Below, in pieces: positions 54,432 through 62,364 of a stretch of 64,000 nt of DNA. Below the pieces are notes generated by a model. The model did no database searches. It was not told the DNA's origin and saw nothing but the letters and a program-made list of their open reading frames with translations. The translations under genes and the position numbers were made by a program. Each line of letters begins with the position of its first letter. Position 1 is the first letter of the stretch. The stretch covers positions 806,001-870,000 of the forward strand of contig NZ_AP023213.1 of assembly GCF_014218275.1 (NCBI RefSeq), read 5' to 3'. This stretch comes from Citrifermentans bremense. Its GTDB lineage: Bacteria; Desulfobacterota; Desulfuromonadia; Geobacterales; Geobacteraceae.

Positions 54432-54908
54432 ATGGCGAGCAACATGATCAGCGCGGAAGGGCGCAAGAAGCTGCAGGAGCGCTACGACTTCCTCTGGGAG
54501 ACGGAGCGGCCGCGCATGGTGAAGAACATGGCGGACGCGGCCGCCGAGGGGGACCGCTCGGAGAACGCGGAGTACATCTATTCGAAGAAGAGGCTGCGCG
54601 AGATAGACCGCGAACTGAAGCACCTGGGGGACAGGCTCAAGGTGGTGAAGGTGGTTTACCCGCCGCTTAACCCCGCCGCCGTGAGCTTCGGTTGCTGGGT
54701 CACCTATCAGGACGAGGAAGGGGAGGAGCGCTGCTACCAGCTGGTGGGGCCGGACGAGTTCGACGTCGCAGCCGGAAAGATCAGCGTCGACTCTCCGGTA
54801 GGCAAGGCGCTTTTGGGGCGCAGGGTCGATGACGAGATCACCATCAGGCGCCCTGCAGGCGACCTTACCGTGACCATAGTCGCCATCACGTCCACGAGGC
54901 CTGCGTGA
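54432..54908 (+). CDS. greB: Transcription elongation factor GreB
   Basis: A 158-residue factor. ATG 54432 is preferred over GTG 54423 because AAGGAAGG lies at workable distance only for the ATG. It has the N-terminal coiled coil with the acidic tip (AEGDRSENAEYIYSKKRLREID) and the FKBP-like C-terminal domain (SVDSPVGKALLGR). The KKRLREIDRELKHL segment and WETERP are GreB-like rather than GreA. It rescues backtracked RNA polymerase by stimulating transcript cleavage. Confidence 0.93.
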   Translation: MASNMISAEGRKKLQERYDFLWETERPRMVKNMADAAAEGDRSENAEYIYSKKRLREIDRELKHLGDRLKVVKVVYPPLNPAAVSFGCWVTYQDEEGEERCYQLVGPDEFDVAAGKISVDSPVGKALLGRRVDDEITIRRPAGDLTVTIVAITSTRPA

Positions 54909-54915
54909 CCGGGGG

Positions 54916-55185
54916 CTACCCCCTGTTCCTTTTCTTCCGCTTTTTATCTACCAGCGCGTAGATGGTTTCCACCGACCTGAAGTTGTCGAGCGCTATGTCC
55001 TCGTCGTTGATCTTGATGTCGAACTGATCCTCAAGAAACAGTATCAGTTTCATCACCGCCAGCGAGTCCATCACCTCCGCCTCTATCAGGTCGTCGCCTT
55101 CACTCAGATGATGGACGTGCTTTCCCTTTCCCAGCTTGGTCTTGATGAAGTCGATTAGCGTTACCAGTCCATGATCTATGTGCAT
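54916..55185 (-). CDS. Lone acyl carrier protein
   Basis: An 89-residue protein with the phosphopantetheine site MDSLAVMKLILFLED (the Ser of DSL) in an ACP fold: helix I FIKTKLG, the loop with EGDDLIEAEV, and DEDIALDNFRSVETIYALV. The last ten residues are strongly basic (KKRKKRNRG), which is unusual for an ACP. No fatty-acid, polyketide or ligase gene is near it, and it faces greB convergently. It may serve a dedicated ligase elsewhere. Confidence 0.85.
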   Translation of the reverse strand: MHIDHGLVTLIDFIKTKLGKGKHVHHLSEGDDLIEAEVMDSLAVMKLILFLEDQFDIKINDEDIALDNFRSVETIYALVDKKRKKRNRG

Positions 55186-55331
55186 AATCGCTCTCCCGCT
55201 GTTGAACTGTTGGCAGAATAAAGGGGCAAAGGACGCCTTAGAGTTTAGCCGTCAGCGGGTCAACGTCAAAAAATCCTGCGGACACGGAAAGTTCAGGATC
55301 TCGTTCACCGAGCTTTCCCGTTTGAAAGCAT

Positions 55332-55359
55332 TTGACCTTCTTTTTTTAATAGCTATATT
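55332..55359 (+). promoter_or_regulatory. Sigma-70 type promoter of the PilZ gene at 55469
   Basis: TTGACC (55332-55337), a 16-bp spacer and TATATT (55354-55359); each hexamer matches five of six bases, in an AT-rich setting. The leader would be about 100 nt. Confidence 0.6.
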
Positions 55360-55468
55360 GTAGCATTCCGGTACGGGTGACTTCCCCCCGTTGACGTGCA
55401 GCGGCCCTTAGAAACGATCCGTGCATTACTTCAGCAGCGTCCCAGGCGCCAAAGGAAGAAAAGCTCCA

Positions 55469-56155
55469 ATGTCAGAAATAAGGATACTCATAGTCGTAAA
55501 GGATGCTGAGACAGCGAGTGCTTACGTTGATGCTGTGACCGGGAGTGGGGCCGCCTGTGACGTCGCACACTCTTTCCAGGACATGTCCGAACTGGCCACG
55601 GAGAGGCTTTACAACGGGATCGTAGTCGACGTATTGACCCTGGTGCGCTGCAGCAAGGAAGAGAAAGCCATAGCCTACGAGATCATCAACCTCTTCCCGG
55701 TATTGCGGGTCAAGTGGGAGCCGCGGCAAAAGAAGATCAAGCTCACCCCGCTGGAGCAGAGCTTCTCGCCCGACACCGATTCGGCGCTCAGGTTTTTCAT
55801 CCAGACTCGCTGCAAGGCCTTTCCCGCCAGGAGCCTGCGCAAGGACAAGCGCAAGCTGGTCAACCTGAACCTGCTCTACTGCCGCGACGACCGGTTCCTG
55901 GACGGGGAGGCCCACAAGTCTTTCACCATCAACCTCAGCTCGAGCGGGGCCTTCCTGCACACCATGGAGGATTTCCGGCTCGGCGAAAAGATCTGGCTGC
56001 GGTTTCTGGAGTTCGCCGATCAGGCCCCCATCGAGGCCACCGTCTGCTGGTCCTTGAGCTGGGGAGTCTCCCGCTGCATTCCGGGAGCCGGGGTCAAGTT
56101 CGAGGCGCTCTCGGAGAGCCAGAAACAGGACCTTGAGCGCATCGTCAACCTCTGA
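55469..56155 (+). CDS. PilZ protein with receiver-like N-terminal domain
   Basis: Start at ATG 55469 (MSEIRILIVVKDAETA) behind AAAGGAAG. The 228-residue protein has a receiver-like first domain (about 1-110) that keeps GIVVDVLTLVR but lacks the usual acidic pair (VVKD instead of VDD) and has a shortened end, so phosphorylation is doubtful. The second half is a PilZ domain with KDKRKLV and NLSSSG. A c-di-GMP effector role is likely. The next gene (NRDE) follows after 20 bp. Confidence 0.78.
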   Translation: MSEIRILIVVKDAETASAYVDAVTGSGAACDVAHSFQDMSELATERLYNGIVVDVLTLVRCSKEEKAIAYEIINLFPVLRVKWEPRQKKIKLTPLEQSFSPDTDSALRFFIQTRCKAFPARSLRKDKRKLVNLNLLYCRDDRFLDGEAHKSFTINLSSSGAFLHTMEDFRLGEKIWLRFLEFADQAPIEATVCWSLSWGVSRCIPGAGVKFEALSESQKQDLERIVNL

Positions 56156-56175
56156 CATTCCCCGCAGGAAACCCC

Positions 56176-56952
56176 ATGTGCACTCTGCTTCTGGCCTACC
56201 GGGCCCATCCACGTTACCCCCTTGTCCTTCTCGCCAACCGGGACGAATACTACCAGCGCCCCACGGCACGGGCCTCCTTCTGGGAGGACGCGCCGCAACT
56301 CTTCGGAGGGCGGGACCTCCTGCATGGCGGCACCTGGCTCGGCATCACCACGACCGGGAGGATTGCCGCCTTGACCAACTACCGCGACCCCGCCGACCTG
56401 GTTCGGCAGGGGCTTTCGCGCGGCCGGCTGGTGAGCGGCTTCTTGAAGGGTGTGGAGGATGCCGAAGGGTACCTTGAATGCCTGAGGGCGGCGGCGGGCC
56501 CCTTCGGAGGCTACAACCTGGTCGTCGGGACGCCTATGCGCCTTCACTGCTATTCCAGCAAGACCGATGAGGCCGTGCAGCTGGAGCCGGGGATCCACGG
56601 GCTCAGCAACCGGCTTTTGAACACCCCCTGGCCCAAGGTGGTGCGGGGGACGCAGGCGCTTAAGCGGGCGCTTGGCGCAGGCGAACCTGACCTGGAAGAA
56701 CTCTTCGCCATCCTCGCGGACCGCACCCACCCTCCCGACGACCAGCTTCCGGACACCGGGGTCGGGCTGGAGCTGGAGCGGCTTTTATCCCCCATCTTCA
56801 TCGAGAGTGAGCGCTACGGGACGTGCTCTTCCAGCGTGCTTTTGGTGGGGCGCGACGGGGAGGCGAGGTTCGTGGAGAGGAGCTTGGAGCAGGGGCGGTG
56901 GAGCGAGGCCGCGGTGACCATGGATTGGTCCGCGGTGCTGAACGGGGAGTGA
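56176..56952 (+). CDS. NRDE/TANGO2 family protein
   Basis: A 258-residue protein beginning MCTLLLAYRAHP, with the family-defining NRDE (LLANRDEYYQRPT) and GGTWLGI and LTNYR motifs. Cys2 is exposed after Met removal, as in Ntn-hydrolase-like proteins. The biochemical role is not settled; haem trafficking has been proposed for TANGO2 homologues. It ends before a strong bidirectional terminator. Confidence 0.9.
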   Translation: MCTLLLAYRAHPRYPLVLLANRDEYYQRPTARASFWEDAPQLFGGRDLLHGGTWLGITTTGRIAALTNYRDPADLVRQGLSRGRLVSGFLKGVEDAEGYLECLRAAAGPFGGYNLVVGTPMRLHCYSSKTDEAVQLEPGIHGLSNRLLNTPWPKVVRGTQALKRALGAGEPDLEELFAILADRTHPPDDQLPDTGVGLELERLLSPIFIESERYGTCSSSVLLVGRDGEARFVERSLEQGRWSEAAVTMDWSAVLNGE

Positions 56953-56956
56953 AACG

Positions 56957-57018
56957 AAAAGGAGCGGCACCCGCCGCGTCGGCCCTGGGCTCGACGCGGG
57001 AGGAATGCCGCTCCTTTT
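56957..57018. terminator. Bidirectional terminator between the NRDE and lipoprotein genes
   Basis: Perfect 13-bp outer stem AAAAGGAGCGGCA / TGCCGCTCCTTTT (56957-56969 and 57006-57018) with a nested stem CGCGTCG / CGACGCG inside. A and T runs on the two sides suit both convergent genes. Confidence 0.88.
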
Positions 57019-57034
57019 AAATTGAAACCGGTTG

Positions 57035-58195
57035 TTACTGGTACTGGATGTAGAGCGGTTTCGGGTGCAGCATCAGCACCTCTTTAGGGGTGAGCAGCGC
57101 GTCACCCTTCTTGGTGTCGTTGTGGTAGAAGAGCTTGAACCCGGTGTACTCGACCGGTTCCGATACGATGTAGTCCTTGTAGGAGTCGCGCTTGAGCCAG
57201 GGCGCGCCCCAGCCGTCCATGTTCATCACGATCTGCACCTCGGGGCGCAGCGTTATGTTCTTCGCGTTGGTGACGCCGTTGCGGGTGAAGCGGTGCACGA
57301 CGAAGACCTTCGGGGGGAGGTTGTACTTCTTCACCAGGTCCTTCAGGTAGTTGGAGGCGTAGTTGATGTCGGCCGCGTCGTAGGTGCCGATCTTCGTTCC
57401 CGGCTTCTTGCCGCTCTTGATCAGGTTGAACTCCGGGTCGATCCCCAGGTGCACGTCCGGGTTCTTGAGGATCCACTCGAAGCGCGGCAGGATGTTGCGG
57501 ATGTTGTCGTGACCGGTCTGGATGTCGATGAACATGATGGCGTTGGCCTGCTTGGCCCAGCTGTACACGTCGTTGATGATCTTGTCCGGCATCACCATGC
57601 GGTAGAGGCCGGCCTTCCCCGGCTCGCCCTGCGCTACCACAGCGATCAGGTGCAGGGCCGGCTGTGCCGGGTGCGCCGGGTCGGCGGCCTGCCACTTGGC
57701 GGCCTCGCGCTTCAGGCGCTGCAGCATGTCGTCCTTCTGGTATTCGCCCAAGGCACCCATCTTCTTGGAGAGGGGGTTGCCGTAGTAGGCGACGATCCTC
57801 TTCTGGGGGAGGATTGAACCGGGGAGCGTGGCCGGAGTCTTCACCGGCCAACCTTTCCTGGCGGCGAAATCGGGGTCTTCCCCGGCGCGGTACGACACCT
57901 TGGGACCGGCGGCTTTCCCTTTGCCCCCCTTGGCGGGGGTGGCGGCGCCGGTCTGGTTGTCGAAGGCGGGCGTCGTTGCTGCCGGTTGCCCCGGTTCAGC
58001 AGCGGGAGCAGGGGGCGCGGCCGGCGGCTGGGCCGTGGCCGAAGTCGCCTGCCCCTGGGCCACGGTCTGTGCGGACGCGGTGGCGGCGCTGGGTTTGTTA
58101 TCCTTGCATCCCCAAAGGCCGATGGGCAGTGCCAAAAGGGCAAAAAGCAGCATGGCGCGGGGGTGTTGACGGTTGGGCAGGTGCGGGTGCTTCAC
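57035..58195 (-). CDS. Predicted lipoprotein of unknown function, TIM-barrel-like
   Basis: GTG start at 58195 with AAGGAGA seven bases upstream. The 386-residue protein has a lipoprotein signal (IGLWGC, Cys near residue 30), an Ala/Pro/Gln-rich linker (about 35-100) and a globular domain of about 270 residues beginning near KRIVAYYGNP. That domain contains alternating strand/helix elements with acidic strand ends (IMFIDIQTG, VHLGIDPEF, VQIVMNMDGWG), suggesting a TIM barrel such as a glycoside-hydrolase-like fold. I do not recognise the family. It is single, with its own terminator. Confidence 0.7.
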   Translation of the reverse strand: MKHPHLPNRQHPRAMLLFALLALPIGLWGCKDNKPSAATASAQTVAQGQATSATAQPPAAPPAPAAEPGQPAATTPAFDNQTGAATPAKGGKGKAAGPKVSYRAGEDPDFAARKGWPVKTPATLPGSILPQKRIVAYYGNPLSKKMGALGEYQKDDMLQRLKREAAKWQAADPAHPAQPALHLIAVVAQGEPGKAGLYRMVMPDKIINDVYSWAKQANAIMFIDIQTGHDNIRNILPRFEWILKNPDVHLGIDPEFNLIKSGKKPGTKIGTYDAADINYASNYLKDLVKKYNLPPKVFVVHRFTRNGVTNAKNITLRPEVQIVMNMDGWGAPWLKRDSYKDYIVSEPVEYTGFKLFYHNDTKKGDALLTPKEVLMLHPKPLYIQYQ

Positions 58196-58389
58196 GTAGT
58201 ATCTCCTTGAGTGGGTATGTCAATGCCGCAAGCGGCGTGTAACTCGTGTGGTCGCACGACCTGAAAGCGGTCACTTGGGCCGCTAATCTAACTTTCTTCG
58301 TATCTGAGGTTGCTGGGAAATGCGGGGCGGCGTCCAGAGACCGGTTACGCCGTTGCAGGGGCGGGCTCTTCTTGCCTGGTACTGTATCT

Positions 58390-58432
58390 AAAAAGGGCAA
58401 AACCATGCAGCTCGCGGTACTTTACCCTTTTT
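58390..58432. terminator. Terminator-like hairpin in the divergent region
   Basis: Arms AAAAAGGGCAAA (58390-58401) and TTTACCCTTTTT (58421-58432), one mismatch, with A and T runs on the outer sides. There is no nearby gene end, so its role is unclear; it may insulate the two divergent units. Confidence 0.35.
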
Positions 58433-58565
58433 CCGGCGGCGGTGTCAACAGTCAGCGCCCTGGTTCTTATAGTTGATTCTAATTGATGACCGGTTTCCGC
58501 CCCTGCACTGTCAGTTTTTTTTCGGTTTGCGCCGAGACTCTGTTCCGCTTGTTGGCACTATGGCG

Positions 58566-58595
58566 TTGACGATCGCTCTTCATGAGTGTTATGCT
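58566..58595 (+). promoter_or_regulatory. Promoter of the TrpXYZ-like operon
   Basis: TTGACG (58566-58571), an 18-bp spacer and TATGCT (58590-58595) preceded by TGT as an extended -10. The start would be near 58602. Confidence 0.5.
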
Positions 58596-58732
58596 GCTGC
58601 ACCGAAACCGGTCTGACCTCTTGCGCGCAGCTCGCCCCTTTCAGGTCATTTCCATCCCTTATTTATACTTGCCGTACTTACCATATGTAGTCACAGCAAA
58701 AGAATCTAATTTAATGTAACTGGAGGTGTGTG

Positions 58733-59731
58733 GTGAACAAGAATTTTCGTAGCGTGATGCTCTGTTTCGCTCTGTCCCTGGTCTGCGCGGCGGCTGCTTT
58801 CGCGGCGGCCCCGTCCAAGCCGGTGCTGATCGGCATCTCTAAGATCGTTTCCCACCCGGCGCTCGACTCGGTGGTGAAGGGAGTCCAGGACGAGCTGAAG
58901 AGCGCCCGGATCAACGCGACCTTCGACGTCCAGAACGCCAACGGCGACATCAACACTGCCGCCTCCATCGCCAACAAGTTCCAGTCCGAGAAGGTGAACC
59001 TCGCCGTAGGCGTCGCCACTCCGACCTCCCAGGCCCTCAAGAACACCCTCAAGGGGATCCCCATCGTCTACTCAGCGGTCACCGACCCGGTCAAGGCGGG
59101 GCTCGTCCCCTCCCTCACCAAGGGGGGCAAGAACATCACCGGCGTGTCCGACATGACCCCGGTCAGGCAGCAGATCGAGATGCTGCTCAGGATCAAGCCC
59201 AAGACCAAGCGCATCGGCCACATCTACACCAGCTCCGAGGAGAACGCCGTGGTTCTCGCCGGGATGGTGAAGCAGGTATGCAAGGAGAAGAGGCTCGAGT
59301 TCGTGGAGACCACCGTCACCAAGTCGGCTGAGGTGAAGCAGGCTGCCCAGGCCATCGCGCACCGCGTCGACGCCTTCTACATCAGCACCGACAACACCGT
59401 GGTCTCCGCGATGAGTGCCGTGGCGGACGTCGCCAGCAAGGCGAAGATCCCCATCATGTCGGCCGATCCCAGCTCCTCCGAGACCTACGACGTCCTCGCC
59501 GCCTGGGGCTTTGACTACTACAAGATGGGGCGCGCCACCGGCAAGGTGGTGATCGATATCCTCAAGGGCAAAAAGCCCGAGCAGATCCCGACCCGCTTCA
59601 TGACCAAGGCGTCCGACGTCGACCTTTTGATCAACCTCGACGTCGCCAAGAAGCTCGGCCTCACCGTCCCGGCGGACATCGTGAAGAGCGCCAAGACCAT
59701 ACGCCAGAACGGCAAGCTGACCAAGAAATAA
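58733..59731 (+). CDS. ABC substrate-binding protein, TrpX/PF04392 family
   Basis: GTG 58733 is chosen over GTG 58730 because TGGAGG then has a 6-bp spacing. The 332-residue product has a signal peptide (about 1-24, ending AAAAFA) and the ABC_sub_bind pattern: KPVLIGISKIVSHPALDSVVKG, IANKFQSEKVNLAVGVATPTSQ, SAVTDPVKAGLV, and YDVLAAWGFDYYKMGRATGK. In Firmicutes this family (TrpX) is linked with tryptophan uptake; the ligand here is not known. The permease gene follows after a palindromic repeat. Confidence 0.87.
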   Translation: MNKNFRSVMLCFALSLVCAAAAFAAAPSKPVLIGISKIVSHPALDSVVKGVQDELKSARINATFDVQNANGDINTAASIANKFQSEKVNLAVGVATPTSQALKNTLKGIPIVYSAVTDPVKAGLVPSLTKGGKNITGVSDMTPVRQQIEMLLRIKPKTKRIGHIYTSSEENAVVLAGMVKQVCKEKRLEFVETTVTKSAEVKQAAQAIAHRVDAFYISTDNTVVSAMSAVADVASKAKIPIMSADPSSSETYDVLAAWGFDYYKMGRATGKVVIDILKGKKPEQIPTRFMTKASDVDLLINLDVAKKLGLTVPADIVKSAKTIRQNGKLTKK

Positions 59732-59745
59732 GCAAGAGAACCAAT

Positions 59746-59820
59746 GGCCACGGAGAAAATCTGAAGAACCGCAGAGAGGTTTTTTACCTTTCTCAGATTC
59801 GCTCAGACTTTCTCCGTGCC
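59746..59820. repeat. CCACGGAGAAA-family palindrome, copy 2
   Basis: Left arm GGCCACGGAGAAAATCTGA (59746-59764), right arm TCAGACTTTCTCCGTGCC (59803-59820), complementary at nearly every position; a second TCTCAGATT lies inside. It sits between the binding-protein and permease genes and could form a long hairpin in the operon mRNA. Confidence 0.75.
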
Positions 59821-59870
59821 AAGGGTTTTGCTTTTGATTCCGGTTTCAAGAAGGGTTAACGGTTCCTGTT

Positions 59871-60770
59871 ATGATCGAAGGCATTTTTGTTGAAGGGCTG
59901 ATTTACGGCATCATGGTCCTCGGGGTGTTCATCTCCTTTAGGGTCCTCGACTTTCCCGACCTCACGGTCGACGGCTCCTTTCCCCTGGGGGCCGCCCTCA
60001 TGGTGCAGTGCCTCGTCATGGGGATGAACGGCTGGCTCGCGCTCCTCGTCGCCTTTGCCGGGGGGGTGCTGGCAGGCGTGGTGACGGCTCTTATCCACAA
60101 CCACTTGAGGGTGCCGAACCTCCTGGCGGGGATCCTCACCATGACCATGCTCTACTCGGTCAACATCCGCATCCTCGGCAACCGGGCCAACGTTCCGATC
60201 CTGGATCAGCCGACCATCCTGAAGCAGGTCACCGAGAAGTTCACCGGTATCATCCCCGACGACTACATACTCCTGGTCTTCTTCCTGGTAGTAGCCCTGG
60301 TGGTGAAGGTGCTGCTTGACCTCTTTTTCCGCACCGACCTCGGCATGACGCTTGGCGCAATGGGGAACAACGAGCAGATGGTCATCTCCCAGGGGGTGAA
60401 CCCCAAGACGCTGAAGACCATCGGCGTCGGCCTCTCCAACGGCCTGGTCGCCGTCTCCGGCGCTTTCGCCGCGCAGTACCTGGGCTTTGCCGACGTGGGG
60501 CTGGGTCAGGGGATCATCGTTTCCGGCCTCGCCTCCGTCATGATCGGGGAGTTCCTGGTGCTGAAGAGTAACCGCATCGGCGTGCTCACCTTCTGCGCGC
60601 TTGCCGGCTCCATCTGCTTTTACGCCGTCATGTACGTCGGGCGTTTCTACGGTTACGTGATCCACATGACCCCGAGCGACCTGAACCTCATCAAGGGCGT
60701 GCTGATCATCGTCCTGCTCGTCTTGACCCAGGCCAAGAAACTGAAGGTTCCCTTTAAGGTGGCAAAATGA
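59871..60770 (+). CDS. ABC transporter permease of the TrpXYZ-like system
   Basis: A 299-residue inner-membrane protein with eight or more helices of the BPD_transp_2 (LivH-like) type. It has FRVLDFPDLTVDGSFPLGAA in the N-terminal region, LAGILTMTMLYSVNIR, and GNNEQMVISQGVNPKTLK, the cytoplasmic loop that docks on the ATPase. The ribosome-binding site is weak. The stop overlaps the ATPase start by four bases. Confidence 0.87.
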   Translation: MIEGIFVEGLIYGIMVLGVFISFRVLDFPDLTVDGSFPLGAALMVQCLVMGMNGWLALLVAFAGGVLAGVVTALIHNHLRVPNLLAGILTMTMLYSVNIRILGNRANVPILDQPTILKQVTEKFTGIIPDDYILLVFFLVVALVVKVLLDLFFRTDLGMTLGAMGNNEQMVISQGVNPKTLKTIGVGLSNGLVAVSGAFAAQYLGFADVGLGQGIIVSGLASVMIGEFLVLKSNRIGVLTFCALAGSICFYAVMYVGRFYGYVIHMTPSDLNLIKGVLIIVLLVLTQAKKLKVPFKVAK

Positions 60771-61564
60771 TAGAGCTCAAAAACGTTTCCATCGTCTTTG
60801 GCCAGGGGACCGTCAACGAAAACAAGGCCCTGAACAACATCGACCTCAAGGTGAAGGAAGGTGACTTCATCACCATCATCGGCTCCAACGGGGCCGGCAA
60901 ATCCACCCTGTTCAACACCATCGCCGGTACCTACCTTCCTAGCGAGGGGCAGATCTTTGCCAACGACAAGAACGTGACCAGGGATCCGGAATACAAGAGG
61001 GCGAAGTACATCGGCAGGATCTTCCAGAACCCGCTGCTCGGCACCGCCGGCAACATGAGCCTGGAAGACAACATGGCTATCACCCACAAGAAGGGGATGA
61101 AGTGGCTCAGGCGCAGCCTCAACGCCAAGAGCCGCGAGATCTTCCGCCAGGAGCTGGTGCAGCTCAGGATGGGGCTCGAGCACCGGATGAAGGAGAACCT
61201 GGTGATGTTCTCAGGTGGGCAGAGACAGGCGCTCACCCTCTTGATGATGGTGCTTTCCAAGCCGGCCCTGATCCTTCTGGACGAGCACACGGCCGCGCTC
61301 GACCCGAGGGCGGCCGAGATCGTGCTGGAGCTGACCGACAAGTTCATCAACGAGTACAACCTGACCGCCATGATGATCACCCACAACATGAGCCACGCCA
61401 TCGAGTTCGGCAACCGGTTGCTAATGATGGACGGCGGCGAGATCATCTTCGACGTCGAGGGGGAGGCGAAAAAGGCACTCACCGTGGAGAAGCTGATCCA
61501 GAAGTTCCACGAACTGCGTCACAAGAGCTTCGAGAACGACAGGACCCTGCTCGCGGAGGACTAG
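60767..61564 (+). CDS. ABC transporter ATP-binding protein of the TrpXYZ-like system
   Basis: A 265-residue ATPase with Walker A GSNGAGKST, signature FSGGQRQALTLLMMV, Walker B LILLDEHTAALDPR (His where Pro is usual) and the switch histidine in MITHNMSHAIEFG. It overlaps the permease stop (ATGA). It completes a binding protein-permease-ATPase set with no second permease, as in TrpXYZ. Confidence 0.9.
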   Translation: MIELKNVSIVFGQGTVNENKALNNIDLKVKEGDFITIIGSNGAGKSTLFNTIAGTYLPSEGQIFANDKNVTRDPEYKRAKYIGRIFQNPLLGTAGNMSLEDNMAITHKKGMKWLRRSLNAKSREIFRQELVQLRMGLEHRMKENLVMFSGGQRQALTLLMMVLSKPALILLDEHTAALDPRAAEIVLELTDKFINEYNLTAMMITHNMSHAIEFGNRLLMMDGGEIIFDVEGEAKKALTVEKLIQKFHELRHKSFENDRTLLAED

Positions 61565-61587
61565 GCGTAGGAGAACAGAGACAATCG

Positions 61588-61627
61588 AAAGGCCCGGCAG
61601 ACATGTTCTGTCGGGCCTTTTTCTTTT
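61588..61627 (+). terminator. Rho-independent terminator of the TrpXYZ-like operon
   Basis: A 14-bp stem AAAGGCCCGGCAGA / TCTGTCGGGCCTTT with one wobble pair, a 5-nt loop, and TTTTTCTTTT after it. Confidence 0.87.
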
Positions 61628-61642
61628 AAAAACCGCAGCGTT

Positions 61643-61710
61643 GCCCACGGAGAAGATGTCACAACTTCTAAGAAAACCTTTTTGTTCCCCTCAGACTATC
61701 TCCATAGCTG
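61643..61710. repeat. CCACGGAGAAA-family palindrome, degenerate copy 3
   Basis: The left side reads GCCCACGGAGAAGATGTCA and the right side CTCAGACTATCTCCATAGC, a weaker inverted match than copies 2 and 5. It lies just after the operon terminator and before the hisI promoter. Confidence 0.45.
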
Positions 61711-61734
61711 ATTGTTTTGGTGTCTACATAATCA

Positions 61735-61764
61735 TTGACACATCTCTTTCCCTCGGTGTATTAA
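61735..61764 (+). promoter_or_regulatory. Promoter of hisI
   Basis: A perfect TTGACA (61735-61740), an 18-bp spacer and TATTAA (61759-61764). Start near 61771, leaving a short 40-nt leader. Confidence 0.55.
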
Positions 61765-61810
61765 AAGACACTTTTTTATCAATAATGCTGCGGAAGGACT
61801 GAGAGAAACC

Positions 61811-62188
61811 ATGATAAAGATCGATTTCGAGAAGATGGGTGGACTGATCCCTGCCGTTATCCAGGACAACGAAAGCGGCGAAGTGTTGATGGTCGCGTTC
61901 ATGGACGAGAAGACCCTGAACCTGACCCTGGAAAGCGGCAAGACCTGGTTCTTCAGCCGCACCAGGAACAAGTACTGGATGAAGGGAGAGGAGTCCGGCA
62001 ACACCCAGGACGTGGTCGAGGTTTTGACCGACTGCGACGCGGACACCGTCGTGATCAAGGTGAAGCAGAACGGCCCCGCCGCCTGCCACACCGGCAACCG
62101 CAGCTGCTTCTACGTGAGATACGAAAACGGCGCCTGGGTAGAGCACTCCAACCCGCTCTTCGATCCCAACGCCGTGTACAAAAAATAG
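61811..62188 (+). CDS. hisI: Phosphoribosyl-AMP cyclohydrolase
   Basis: A 125-residue enzyme for the third step of histidine synthesis, opening the adenine ring of PR-AMP. Motifs: [32 protein letters not shown], the metal-site DCDADT, and [10 protein letters not shown] with the zinc cysteines. It is the single-domain form (no HisE fused). hisG follows downstream on the same strand. Confidence 0.94.
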   Translation: MIKIDFEKMGGLIPAVIQDNESGEVLMVAFMDEKTLNLTLESGKTWFFSRTRNKYWMKGEESGNTQDVVEVLTDCDADTVVIKVKQNGPAACHTGNRSCFYVRYENGAWVEHSNPLFDPNAVYKK

Positions 62189-62194
62189 GAGACA

Positions 62195-62299
62195 AAAACC
62201 TTTAGCCATGAAGAACATCTGAGAACTTCAAAGAGTGGTTTCTGGGTTTAACCTTAAGGCTTTTCGTCTTTCTCAGAGTTCTCTGTTGCTAAAGGTCTT
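62195..62299. repeat. CCACGGAGAAA-family palindrome, copy 4
   Basis: Left arm AAAACCTTTAGCCATGAAGA then ACATCTGAGAAC; right arm TCTTTCTCAGAG then TTCTCTGTTGCTAAAGGTCT. Outer ends (ACCTTTAGC / GCTAAAGGT) and inner ends (TCTGAGAA / TTCTCAGA) pair, with a core of about 40 nt. It fills most of the hisI-hisG gap. Confidence 0.65.
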
Positions 62300-62364
62300 A
62301 CGCTTTTTCGGTTCACGCTTTTCTGTTTTCTGCTTCTATTCTATTTAATCGAGAGAGGGCACCA

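Larger units (their letters stand above)
58196..58732. other. 537-bp divergent intergenic region
   Basis: It lies between the lipoprotein gene (minus) and the TrpX-like gene (plus). It contains a hairpin with T runs (58390-58432), a promoter (58566-58595) and a leader of about 130 nt. No gene was found. No T-box or known riboswitch could be recognised in the leader. Confidence 0.55.
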
